From contig JAJYLB010000042.1 in NCBI GenBank assembly GCA_021788095.1, positions 1 to 32,235 on the forward strand: a stretch of 32,235 nt of DNA, in the 5' to 3' direction. Made by a program: the position numbers and the translations under genes. Shown in pieces: positions 16,123-23,164 of this stretch. The notes beneath the pieces were generated by a model that was not told the DNA's origin, made no database searches, and was given only the letters and a program-made list of their open reading frames with translations. Position 1 is the first letter of the stretch; every line of letters begins with the position of its first letter. The stretch comes from Acidobacteriota bacterium (lineage in GTDB: Bacteria > Acidobacteriota > Terriglobia > Acidiferrales > UBA7541).

Positions 16123-17370
16123 ATGCAAAAAGCCCGCGAACAGATCAGAAGGGGCGTGGAGCGTGCCGCCGAGTTGTGGTCTCGAGAGGCTGTGCTGCTC
16201 ACCGCGCTCGTTGCGCTGGTGGGGATGTTCGCCGTCACGAAGGTCGCTGTCAATTTTTACAGCACGAGGCGCGCGCATCTGGGAAGGATGTGGTTCAATC
16301 GGGGCGTTCAGGCGCTGAAGGCCAGCCAGGCGAACCTGGCGATCGAGGATCTGCGCACTTCTCTGAGCTACGATCCCGACAGTTCCGAATGCCAGTTCCG
16401 GCTCGCGCAGGCGCTGGCCGCCGCCAACCGCCTGGACGAAGCCGAGAGCTATTTTAAAGCCTTGTTGAACAGCCCCCCCGACAACGGACAAACCAATTCC
16501 AAGGCCTTGTTGATTAGCTCAGCCGGCAGCGGGGAAATCAATCTCGAGCTGGCTCGCCTCGAAGCGCGCAAGGACGATTCCGATGCCGTGAACTACTACA
16601 ACAACGCCATCTACGGCGTGTGGTACAGCGCGGGAGGCGTCAGCCCGCTCGAGCGGCGCTGGCAGGCGCGCATGGAGCTGACTCACTATTGGCTCAGCCA
16701 GCACAATATTCCTCAAGCGCAATCCGAATTGCTCGCTTTGGCTGCCAACGTTCCTCCCGGCGATTACGCGCGCCGCACCGAAGTGGCCCAACTCCAATTG
16801 CAGGCCCAAGCGCCCCGCCCGGCCCTCGCCCAATTCCAGCAGGCTCTGCGTGAGAAGCTCCGCTACCCACCCGCCCTTGAGGGCGCGGGCAGCGCCGAAA
16901 TCGCCATCGAAAACTACCGGGATGCGATCCCGTATCTCCAGGACGCCGCCCTTCTCGATCCGAAAAACGCGCAAGCCAGGAAGCAGTTGGCTCTGGCGGA
17001 ACTCGTCGTGGCGAGCGACCCGTTCACCTTCGGGCTGGGGGAGCGCGAGCGGGCAGACCGCGCCATCAGCGCGTTGCGCCAGGCGCAGGCAGCCCTGAGC
17101 GGCTGCGCCACCCAGCGAGGAGTCTCCCTCCAGGCCAAACCCGCCCAGGGTGTTCTTCAGCAGACGTGGTCCTGGGGGCAGCAGATGCTCCCGCTCACGC
17201 GTCGGCTCTCTCGAAATCCCCGGAACGTGCTCGAAGTAATGAAGTTCGCTTCTACGGCGGAAGATCTGGTTGCGAGCGAATGCGGCCCTCTCCAGGGGAA
17301 GGACCAAGCGCTGTGGCTGATCGGCAAGAAATACAACTTGATGCAGGCGAGCAGTCCGAGCGGAAAATAA
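16123..17370 (+). CDS. Membrane-anchored TPR protein
   Basis: 415 residues. A basic N-terminal segment (AREQIRRGVERAAELWSR) precedes one membrane helix (AVLLTALVALVGMFAVTKVA, ~24-43), and the rest should be periplasmic. TPR-like helix pairs are visible at ~57-115 (RGVQALKASQANLAIEDLRT; FRLAQALAAANRLDEAESYF) and ~225-300 (ALAQFQQALREKLRYPPALE; AIPYLQDAALLDPKNAQARK). Such proteins act as docking scaffolds; no enzyme motif is seen. The ClC gene starts inside its 3' end, so the two are probably co-translated, and a link to the transporter is possible but unproven. Confidence 0.8.
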   Translation: MQKAREQIRRGVERAAELWSREAVLLTALVALVGMFAVTKVAVNFYSTRRAHLGRMWFNRGVQALKASQANLAIEDLRTSLSYDPDSSECQFRLAQALAAANRLDEAESYFKALLNSPPDNGQTNSKALLISSAGSGEINLELARLEARKDDSDAVNYYNNAIYGVWYSAGGVSPLERRWQARMELTHYWLSQHNIPQAQSELLALAANVPPGDYARRTEVAQLQLQAQAPRPALAQFQQALREKLRYPPALEGAGSAEIAIENYRDAIPYLQDAALLDPKNAQARKQLALAELVVASDPFTFGLGERERADRAISALRQAQAALSGCATQRGVSLQAKPAQGVLQQTWSWGQQMLPLTRRLSRNPRNVLEVMKFASTAEDLVASECGPLQGKDQALWLIGKKYNLMQASSPSGK

Positions 17371-19133
17371 GCTCCCTGACGGCAAGGGCATCCGCTTACG
17401 CGGCCCGCATCCGCGAGTTGTTGGGCCGGCTCACCGTTCGCGAATCCTATCTCTTTCTCTTTCTCTCCATGGTGATTGGGGTCCTGGCCGGCCTGCTGGT
17501 GGTTTGTTTCGAAGTCGCCATCGACTCGATGCGCATCTGGTTTCTGGGCTCGGCGCTTTCGCCGACTCCCCTGCGAACGCTGCTCGTTCCGACGATAGCG
17601 GGAATCTTCGTGGCGTTGCTGGTGATCTGGGTTTTCCCCATGGTTCGCGGCAGCGGGGTCAACCAGACCAAATCCGCCGTCTACATCTACGACGGTTACG
17701 TGCCGTTCAGCACGGTGATTGGGAAGTTCATTACCTGCGCCCTGGCGATCGGCTGCGGCTTCTCCCTGGGCCCGGAAGATCCGTCGCTGCAGATGGGAGC
17801 CGGCATCGCCTCGGCCATAGGCCGGCGACTGCGTTTGTCCAAGGAGAAGACACGCCTTCTCGCTCCCGTCGGCGCGGCCGCGGGCCTGGCCGCGGCGTTC
17901 AACGCCCCCATCTCCGCGGTTCTGTTTGTGATCGAGGAGGTGATCGGGAGTTGGAGCGCGGGCGGGCTCGGGGGGTTGATTCTGGCGGCAGGCTCGAGCG
18001 TGGTGGTGATGCGCCAGTTCCTGGGGAACCAGTCGATCCTTCGCGTCCCCGCCATTCCCAACTTCACCCCGCCCGAGCTGATCGGCTACGCCGTGTTGGG
18101 CGTTTTCGGCGGATTCGCCTCGCTGATCTTTCTCAAGTTCCTGGCCTTCGTGCGGCCCCGGCTCCGGCGCCTCTCCCCGTGGACCCATTACCTGCAACCC
18201 GCCGTCGCCGGCTTGCTGATCGGCCTCATCGGCTTGTTTTTTCCGCAGGTTATGGGCGCGGGCTATATCTATGCGGACCAGATCCTCCACGGGCAGTACG
18301 GATGGCAGAAGATGGGAATCCTGGGCGGGATGAAAATCCTCGCCACCGGCGTGGCGTTTGTCAGCGGGACTCCCGGCGGGTTATTCGCTCCCGTTACATT
18401 CATCGGCGCCGCGCTGGGCGGAGCCGTGGGCGGCGCCGAGCACCTCTTCCTGCATCACCTGGCGGCGGGGTCGGTCAGCACGTTTGCCTTGGTGGGCGTG
18501 GGCACGCTTTTCGCCGGCTTCCTTCGCGTGCCGATCACTTCCGTGTTCATCGCCATCGAACTCAGTGGGAACTACAACATCATCATACCGGTCCTGGTTT
18601 CCAACACGATTGCCTACGTGATCTCACGGCGCTACCAGAGCGTGCCGCTCTTCGACTTGCTCTCGAGGCAGGAAGGCATCGAGCTGCCTTCGATCGAGGA
18701 ACAGCGCGAGCAGCCGGTGCTCCGCGTCGAGCACGCGATGAATCCACCGCCCGTGCCCGTCGTGCGATCGGAAATGCTGGTCGCGGAGGCGATGGCGACG
18801 GCCGATTCCGCCAACGCCGCCAGCTTGCTCGTTCGCTTTCCCTCCGGCCGCTGGGTGGCGCTCGATCGCACCGAGCTCCTGCGCTTCTTCGAAGGCGATG
18901 GCCACACTCGCAAGCTCGCCGACGTTCTCGCGGGCCATTGGCTTCCCACCGTCCACCCCGATCAGCCCCTGGATTCCGCCCTCGGCCTGGTCCAGGGACG
19001 CCCGCTCGTGCCCGTGGTCAGCCGGGTGGATTCCGGCAAACTGGAGGGAGTGTTGACCCTCGACGCCGTTCTCAACGCCTACCGCGATGCGAGTCTCGAT
19101 CCCGGGAACGGTTCTAGTGCCGCGGTACCTTGA
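17313..19133 (+). CDS. ClC-family chloride channel/antiporter with C-terminal CBS pair
   Basis: The GTG at 17313 is preceded by a purine-rich site (AGGGGAAGGA) and overlaps the TPR gene by 58 bp; it gives 606 residues. The ClC anion-selectivity motifs are GSGVNQ (113-118, for GSGIPx), GPEDP (153-157, for GxEGP, keeping the gating/proton Glu at 155) and GGLFAP (355-360, for GxFxP). About ten membrane helices span residues 45-450. Two CBS-like segments follow (VEHAMNPPPVPVVRSEMLV and the block around HWLPTVHPDQPLDSALGLVQ), which bind adenine nucleotides in related proteins. It moves chloride (or another halide) across the inner membrane. The retained Glu allows either antiport or channel function. 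Confidence 0.9.
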   Translation: MADRQEIQLDAGEQSERKISSLTARASAYAARIRELLGRLTVRESYLFLFLSMVIGVLAGLLVVCFEVAIDSMRIWFLGSALSPTPLRTLLVPTIAGIFVALLVIWVFPMVRGSGVNQTKSAVYIYDGYVPFSTVIGKFITCALAIGCGFSLGPEDPSLQMGAGIASAIGRRLRLSKEKTRLLAPVGAAAGLAAAFNAPISAVLFVIEEVIGSWSAGGLGGLILAAGSSVVVMRQFLGNQSILRVPAIPNFTPPELIGYAVLGVFGGFASLIFLKFLAFVRPRLRRLSPWTHYLQPAVAGLLIGLIGLFFPQVMGAGYIYADQILHGQYGWQKMGILGGMKILATGVAFVSGTPGGLFAPVTFIGAALGGAVGGAEHLFLHHLAAGSVSTFALVGVGTLFAGFLRVPITSVFIAIELSGNYNIIIPVLVSNTIAYVISRRYQSVPLFDLLSRQEGIELPSIEEQREQPVLRVEHAMNPPPVPVVRSEMLVAEAMATADSANAASLLVRFPSGRWVALDRTELLRFFEGDGHTRKLADVLAGHWLPTVHPDQPLDSALGLVQGRPLVPVVSRVDSGKLEGVLTLDAVLNAYRDASLDPGNGSSAAVP

Positions 19134-19208
19134 TCCGGCCCTACTTTCCGCCCATTGCCACTGTACCCTCCGGCTGGTAGGCTCTCGGTCGCAGGAGGGA
19201 ATACGATT

Positions 19209-19538
19209 TTGACGTCACTTGAACGCAGGGCCGCCCCCCGCTTTCGCATGCAACTGCCGCTGGCGATCCGCTGGACAGACGGCCGCAACGTAGGAGAAGC
19301 ATCGAGTGTTTCCCGGGATGTGAGTTCGCGCGGCGTGTCGTTCCTGCTGAACAAACCGATCGAGTCCGGCTCGCTGGTCGAGATCGTGATGACGCTGCCT
19401 CACGACATCACGCTCGCCGGTCCGGTTCGCGTCCGCTGCCTGGGCCGGATCCTGCGCGCGAACGCAGAGGAAACCTCCAACTATCAGTTGGCCGCGGCCA
19501 TCGATCGCTACGAATTCCTGCGCTTGGGAGCGGCGTGA
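19209..19538 (+). CDS. PilZ-domain protein
   Basis: The TTG at 19209 is chosen because GGAGGG lies 8 nt upstream; it gives 109 residues. The N-terminal RxxxR-type loop (ERRAAPRFRMQLPLAIRW) and the D-x-S-x-x-G motif (RDVSSRGVSF) are the two c-di-GMP-binding signatures of PilZ domains. Strands SLVEIVMTLP and RVRCLGRILRAN complete the barrel. The domain fills the protein, so it is a stand-alone c-di-GMP adaptor, perhaps for surface structures or motility; its partner cannot be seen. It lies 75 bp after the ClC gene on the same strand and may be a separate unit. Confidence 0.85.
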   Translation: MTSLERRAAPRFRMQLPLAIRWTDGRNVGEASSVSRDVSSRGVSFLLNKPIESGSLVEIVMTLPHDITLAGPVRVRCLGRILRANAEETSNYQLAAAIDRYEFLRLGAA

Positions 19539-19600
19539 GGATAGCATCCCGCACCGCCGCGCGAACGCTGCGCGCGGGGCGCGGGTCGCTTTGCTAGGGA

Positions 19601-19960
19601 TTAGTTCCGCCGGATGCGCTCGGCGCACTTGAGGCAGTAGCGCGTCCACGCCAGCGCGCGCAACCGGGCTTCAGGGATGCTTTCCCCGCAACTCTCGCAA
19701 ACCCCGTAGGTGCCCGAGTCCACGCGCTCCAATGCCGCTTCCACTTCCGCCAGCGTTTTCTGCCCCTGCTCGAGCGTGGCAAACGCCAGATGCTCCATCT
19801 GCGCCCAGCTCGCCTGCCCCACCTCGTCTTCGGTTTCCCGTTCCACGAGTACGCCCGCTCGCCAGTCCTGCATTTGACCGAGCAGCTCGTCCCGCTTCGA
19901 TTTGAGCATTTTGCCGAAAACGCGGCTCCGGGAGACGCGCGTTCTCTTGGTTGCCAACAT
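19601..19960 (-). CDS. DksA/TraR-type C4 zinc-finger protein
   Basis: The ATG at 19960 follows GGAAGGAGG and gives 119 residues. The C-terminal zinc finger has C88, C91, C109 and C112 (CESCGE and YCLKC, the second after RLRALAWTR). It is preceded by a long helical segment with the TraR/DksA pattern (LAEVEAALERVDSGTYGVCE). The length matches short acidobacterial DksA-like proteins; E. coli DksA has 151 residues. Such proteins bind RNA polymerase through its secondary channel and tune transcription, often with ppGpp. The coiled-coil tip Asp residues needed for that activity cannot be confirmed here. Monocistronic. Confidence 0.88.
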   Translation of the reverse strand: MLATKRTRVSRSRVFGKMLKSKRDELLGQMQDWRAGVLVERETEDEVGQASWAQMEHLAFATLEQGQKTLAEVEAALERVDSGTYGVCESCGESIPEARLRALAWTRYCLKCAERIRRN

Positions 19961-20231
19961 GGTTGTGTTCCTCCTTCCTCAGTTTTCCCGCCCCGAGGGG
20001 CTGAGGAGGGTCTGCTTAAGCAACTGATTCGATGCCTCGACCCGGGGTCTGGTTGCAGAATTATCGGGAGTGCAATTGCAGCCAACGGCGGAAAGGAATT
20101 TCCCCTAGCCCGCGCGTAAATGATTAAGGAATAAGGAGTTGGCGAAACCCTGATGGCGGCTTGTGGCGCGGCGGGCCGGTCTCGGCCCCCTCTGTGTTTC
20201 TGTGGTGGCGGTTAGCTCGTGGGAGATGCGC
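19961..20231. repeat. Intergenic with a CTCTGTGTTTCTGTGG-type repeat
   Basis: At 20189-20214 lies CCTCTGTGTTTCTGTGGTGG, a dispersed repeat type seen in many soil-bacterial intergenic regions. GGCTTGTGGCGCGG at 20158 also occurs at 7039, next to a palindromic repeat. No gene is seen. Confidence 0.4.
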
Positions 20232-21701
20232 TTACAGGGTTTGCGAGAAGCGCGGACCTTCGCCCGAGAGCTTGGGCAGGTAGCTGTCGAACACCATCGC
20301 AACGTTTCGCATGAACACGCGGCCGCGGCTCGTGATGGCCACTTCCTCGGCCGAGGTTGCCACCAAGCCGTCTCGCTCCAGCTCGCCCAAGGCGCCGAGC
20401 TCGGCGGCGAAATAAGCGTCGAAGTCGATACCGTATTCCCGCTCGATTTCCGCCTTCTTCACCACCGCGTGGCAGAGCAACCGGCTGATCACCGCGCCGC
20501 GCACGCGGTCGTCGTCGGTGAGCTGGTAGCCGCGCATGAGGGCGAGGCCCTGCTTCTCCACGGCTTCGCTGTAGCGCCCGAGGTCCCGGAAATTCTGCGC
20601 GTAGCAGCTGCCGATCCGGCCGATGGCGCTCACGCCAAGACCGTAGAGGTCCGCGCCGGCGCGGGTCGAGTAGCCCTGAAAGTTGCGGTGCAGCGTGCGG
20701 CTCCGCTGCGCCACCGCCAGTTCGTCGTCGGGGCGCGCGAAATGGTCCATACCGATATACGCGTACCCGGCTTCGAGGAACCGGCCGAGCGCGGTGCGGA
20801 AAATGCGGAACTTTTCGTGATCGGGGGGCAGGAAGTCGGCGAAGCTCCCTTGCTGCTTCTTCAGCCAGGGCACGTGCGCGTAGCTGAACAGCGCGATGCG
20901 GTCCGGGGCGAGTTCGACGATGCGGTCGGCGGTATCGCGAAACGTCTCCGCGGTTTGGTGCGGCAGCCCGCAAATCAGATCGACGTTGAGGCTCGTGAAG
21001 CCCAGCGCCCGCGCCTGCTCGATCGCCTCCCGCGTCATCTCGTACGGCTGCACCCGGTGCACCGTCTCCTGCACCTTCGGCTGGAAATCCTGAATGCCCA
21101 TGCTCAGCCGGTTGAAACCGAGCCGCCGCAGCATCTCCAGGTGCTCCCGCGTCGTGACTCGGGGATCGATCTCGACGCCGATCTCGGCGCTGGGACTGAA
21201 ATGAAAGGCGAGGGTGAGATCGGCGAAAAGGTCCTCCATCTGCGCGGGACTTAGGTACGTGGGCGTGCCGCCGCCCCAATGCAGTTGCACCACCGGCCGA
21301 TCGCGCGAGACGAAAGGAGCGAGCGCGGCGATCTCCTTGCGCAAGGTCCCAAGATACTCCCCGGCAACGGCGTGGTCCTTGCGAATCACCACGTTGCACG
21401 CGCAGAACAGGCACAGGCTCTCGCAAAAGGGGATGTGAATGTAAAGCGAAACGTCGCTACCGGCGGCGTCGGCCGCGGCGAGCGCCCGCTCCAAATCGCT
21501 ACGGGTGAAGTCGTTCGTCCAAGCGGGCGCGGGCGGATAGCTCGTGTAGCGCGGCCCTGGCCGATTGTACTTGCGGAGCAAGTCGTCTGGCAGATCGACT
21601 TGCGCCGGCGGCTTGCCCGATTCGGGCTTGCCTGTCCCGAATCCCGTTCCGAATCCCGAGACTTCGGGACGCGACGGCTCGCCTCCGCCCGTCACGCGCA
21701 T
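20232..21701 (-). CDS. hemN: Oxygen-independent coproporphyrinogen III oxidase
   Basis: 489 residues. This radical-SAM enzyme makes protoporphyrinogen IX from coproporphyrinogen III without oxygen. The iron-sulfur motif is C93-x3-C97-x2-C100 (IHIPFCESLCLFCAC). LLRKYNRPGPRYTSYPPAPA (41-60) is the N-terminal signature of true HemN rather than HemW, and LHWGGGTPTYLSPAQ follows the SAM motif. The ATG at 21701 is supported by GAAAGGGG 6-10 nt upstream, overlapping the end of the ferredoxin gene 12 bp away. The first ~34 residues are an unusual extension encoded largely by a dispersed palindromic repeat (RPEVSGFGTGFGTG at 11-24); normal HemN similarity begins near residue 40. The radical chemistry needs reduced iron-sulfur carriers, which suits the ferredoxin neighbour. 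Confidence 0.94.
   Translation of the reverse strand: MRVTGGGEPSRPEVSGFGTGFGTGKPESGKPPAQVDLPDDLLRKYNRPGPRYTSYPPAPAWTNDFTRSDLERALAAADAAGSDVSLYIHIPFCESLCLFCACNVVIRKDHAVAGEYLGTLRKEIAALAPFVSRDRPVVQLHWGGGTPTYLSPAQMEDLFADLTLAFHFSPSAEIGVEIDPRVTTREHLEMLRRLGFNRLSMGIQDFQPKVQETVHRVQPYEMTREAIEQARALGFTSLNVDLICGLPHQTAETFRDTADRIVELAPDRIALFSYAHVPWLKKQQGSFADFLPPDHEKFRIFRTALGRFLEAGYAYIGMDHFARPDDELAVAQRSRTLHRNFQGYSTRAGADLYGLGVSAIGRIGSCYAQNFRDLGRYSEAVEKQGLALMRGYQLTDDDRVRGAVISRLLCHAVVKKAEIEREYGIDFDAYFAAELGALGELERDGLVATSAEEVAITSRGRVFMRNVAMVFDSYLPKLSGEGPRFSQTL
21634..21671. repeat. TCCCGAATCCCG repeat, copy 2, inside hemN
   Basis: The left arm GTCCCGAATCCCGTTCCGAA (21634-21653) is intact but the right arm is cut after TTCGGGACG. 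It is read in frame on the minus strand as part of HemN residues ~11-24. GCCCGATTCGGGC lies next to it at ~21615. Confidence 0.75.
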
Positions 21702-21713
21702 CGGTTTCCCCTT

Positions 21714-22001
21714 TCAGGTGGCGTCGGGAACGGCCGCCGCGCTCTTCGCGTACCATTCCGCGTTCGCCTCGGTGGAAGAGCGCCATTCCGCGGGCAACTC
21801 CTCGCGAGCGAAGATGGCGGCCACGGGGCACACCGGAACGCACGCGCCGCAGTCGATACAGTCGTCCGAATTGATGTAGAGTTGATGCGCGCCGGAAAAG
21901 CCTGCCTCGTCCTTGCGCGGATGGATGCAGTCGACGGGGCAGACGTCCACGCACGCCGTGTCCTTGACGCCGATGCACGGCTCTGCGATGACGTAAGCCA
22001 T
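21714..22001 (-). CDS. Two-cluster bacterial ferredoxin (7Fe/8Fe type)
   Basis: The ATG at 22001 follows GAGGA and gives 95 residues starting MAYVIAEPCIGVKDTACVDV. Cluster ligands: C9-x7-C17-x3-C21-x3-C25 (first) and C48-x2-C51-x2-C54-x3-C58P (second). The seven-residue gap in the first motif is that of 7Fe ([3Fe-4S][4Fe-4S]) or closely related 8Fe ferredoxins such as Azotobacter FdI. The C-terminal helix (REELPAEWRSSTEANAEWYA) is also typical. Frames reaching further upstream to 22199 run through a palindromic repeat and are not needed. It is the first gene of an operon with hemN, whose radical-SAM cluster it may reduce; that pairing is inferred from position. Confidence 0.9.
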   Translation of the reverse strand: MAYVIAEPCIGVKDTACVDVCPVDCIHPRKDEAGFSGAHQLYINSDDCIDCGACVPVCPVAAIFAREELPAEWRSSTEANAEWYAKSAAAVPDAT

Positions 22002-22077
22002 GAGTTTGTTCCTCGGCTCATAGACTAGTCTTGCTTCGCGCCGCGAAATAGGACTTTGGTCACCGGCGCGCCTTCGC

Positions 22078-22138
22078 GTCCCGAATCCGGTCCCGAATTC
22101 CGTCCCGAATCCCGAACCTTCGGGACGGGATTCGGGAC
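22078..22138. repeat. TCCCGAATCCCG repeat, copy 3
   Basis: 20-bp arms at 22090-22109 and 22119-22138 pair at 19 of 20 positions, with one extra GTCCCGAATCC unit on the left. It lies between the ferredoxin start and the divergent TauE/SafE gene, where both promoters must be. Confidence 0.85.
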
Positions 22139-22197
22139 GGCCATGCCGCAAATCGGTCGTGACGAGGGCGCCGGCTTCGCGTCGCTCGGGCTGCGCC

Positions 22198-22965
22198 ATG
22201 CATACGAACTTACTTTACCTGTTCCTGATCTTTCTTGCATCCGTGGTTGGCGGCACGATGAACGCCGTCGCCGGCGGCGGCACGCTCGTCACTTTCCCCA
22301 CCCTGCTCTTCGCCGGTGTGTCGCCCATCGTCGCCAACGCCACCAATACGCTCGGCATCTGGCCCGCGGCGGCCACCAGCGGCTGGGTCTACCGCAAGGA
22401 AATCACCACCTCCCGCCGCGTGGTGACGCTTCTCCTCGCCGCTAGCCTCGCGGGCGGCTTCCTGGGGGCCTGGCTCCTCCTCCATACCCCCCTTCACCTC
22501 TTCGGCCGCCTGATTCCTCTCCTGCTCCTGTTCGCCGCCTCGCTCTTTACCCTTAGCGGGCGCGTGCGCGCAATGGCGGAGCGGATGGCGATACCCGACG
22601 CCCATCTCGCTGCCCTAGCCGTTGTAGGCCAGTTCGTCGTCGGCGCCTACGGCGGCTACTTCGGCGCCGCGATGGGCGTCCTCATGCTTGCCCTGTTCTC
22701 GCTGACTCTCAGCGGCACCATCCATTCGATCAACGGTATTCGCGCCCTCTGCGGCACCACCGCGAATGCCATCGCCGTGCTGGTATTCATCTTCGGCCAC
22801 CGCATCGATTGGTTTGTCGCCGCGGTCATGGCTGCCGGCGCCATTGCCGGCGGCACTCTGGGAGCGGTTTATCTGCGCCGGGTGAACCCGGTTCTCGCGC
22901 GCCGCATCGTCTTGGTGATCGCCTGGGGCATGACGGCCGCCTACATCCTGAAAATGGGTTTGTAG
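22198..22965 (+). CDS. TauE/SafE-family membrane permease
   Basis: The ATG at 22198 gives 255 residues and 7-8 membrane helices. The family signature is in the first helix-loop (GGTMNAVAGGGTLVTFPTLL) and the second half repeats it (GAYGGYFGAAMGVLMLALFS). TauE/SafE proteins export sulfite, sulfoacetate or related anions, but most members are uncharacterised and the substrate here is unknown. A GTG start at 22159 would add 13 residues without a ribosome site. It is transcribed away from the ferredoxin gene across a palindromic repeat. Confidence 0.88.
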   Translation: MHTNLLYLFLIFLASVVGGTMNAVAGGGTLVTFPTLLFAGVSPIVANATNTLGIWPAAATSGWVYRKEITTSRRVVTLLLAASLAGGFLGAWLLLHTPLHLFGRLIPLLLLFAASLFTLSGRVRAMAERMAIPDAHLAALAVVGQFVVGAYGGYFGAAMGVLMLALFSLTLSGTIHSINGIRALCGTTANAIAVLVFIFGHRIDWFVAAVMAAGAIAGGTLGAVYLRRVNPVLARRIVLVIAWGMTAAYILKMGL

Positions 22966-23122
22966 CGCCCCTTTGTTGTAGTGCCGTTATGTTGTAACGT
23001 CGGCATCCTGCCGGCTATTTCCGGGGCATCCTCACGGGGATCTTCCTCTGCGCCGCCGCCCGTCAGGGGCGAACGCGAGGTGGGTTTGGAGGGGCGACCC
23101 CGCCCTGGCCGGGTCGCCCGCA

Positions 23123-23148
23123 CACGAGTCACGGGCCACGAGCCACGG
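23123..23148. repeat. CACGAGTCACGGGCCACGAG repeat, copy 1
   Basis: 26 bp, matching 27062-27087 at 25 of 26. A related copy in opposite orientation is at 26233-26265. It lies 16 bp past the permease stop. Confidence 0.7.
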
Positions 23149-23164
23149 CCCACTCGCCACTGCT

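Noticed and set aside
17157..18290. 377-codon minus-strand frame opposite the ClC gene
   Set aside because: Gln/His/Arg-rich mirror of a well-supported ClC coding sequence with membrane motifs.
20163..21254. 363-codon plus-strand frame opposite hemN
   Set aside because: Mirror of a conserved radical-SAM gene; no motif of its own.
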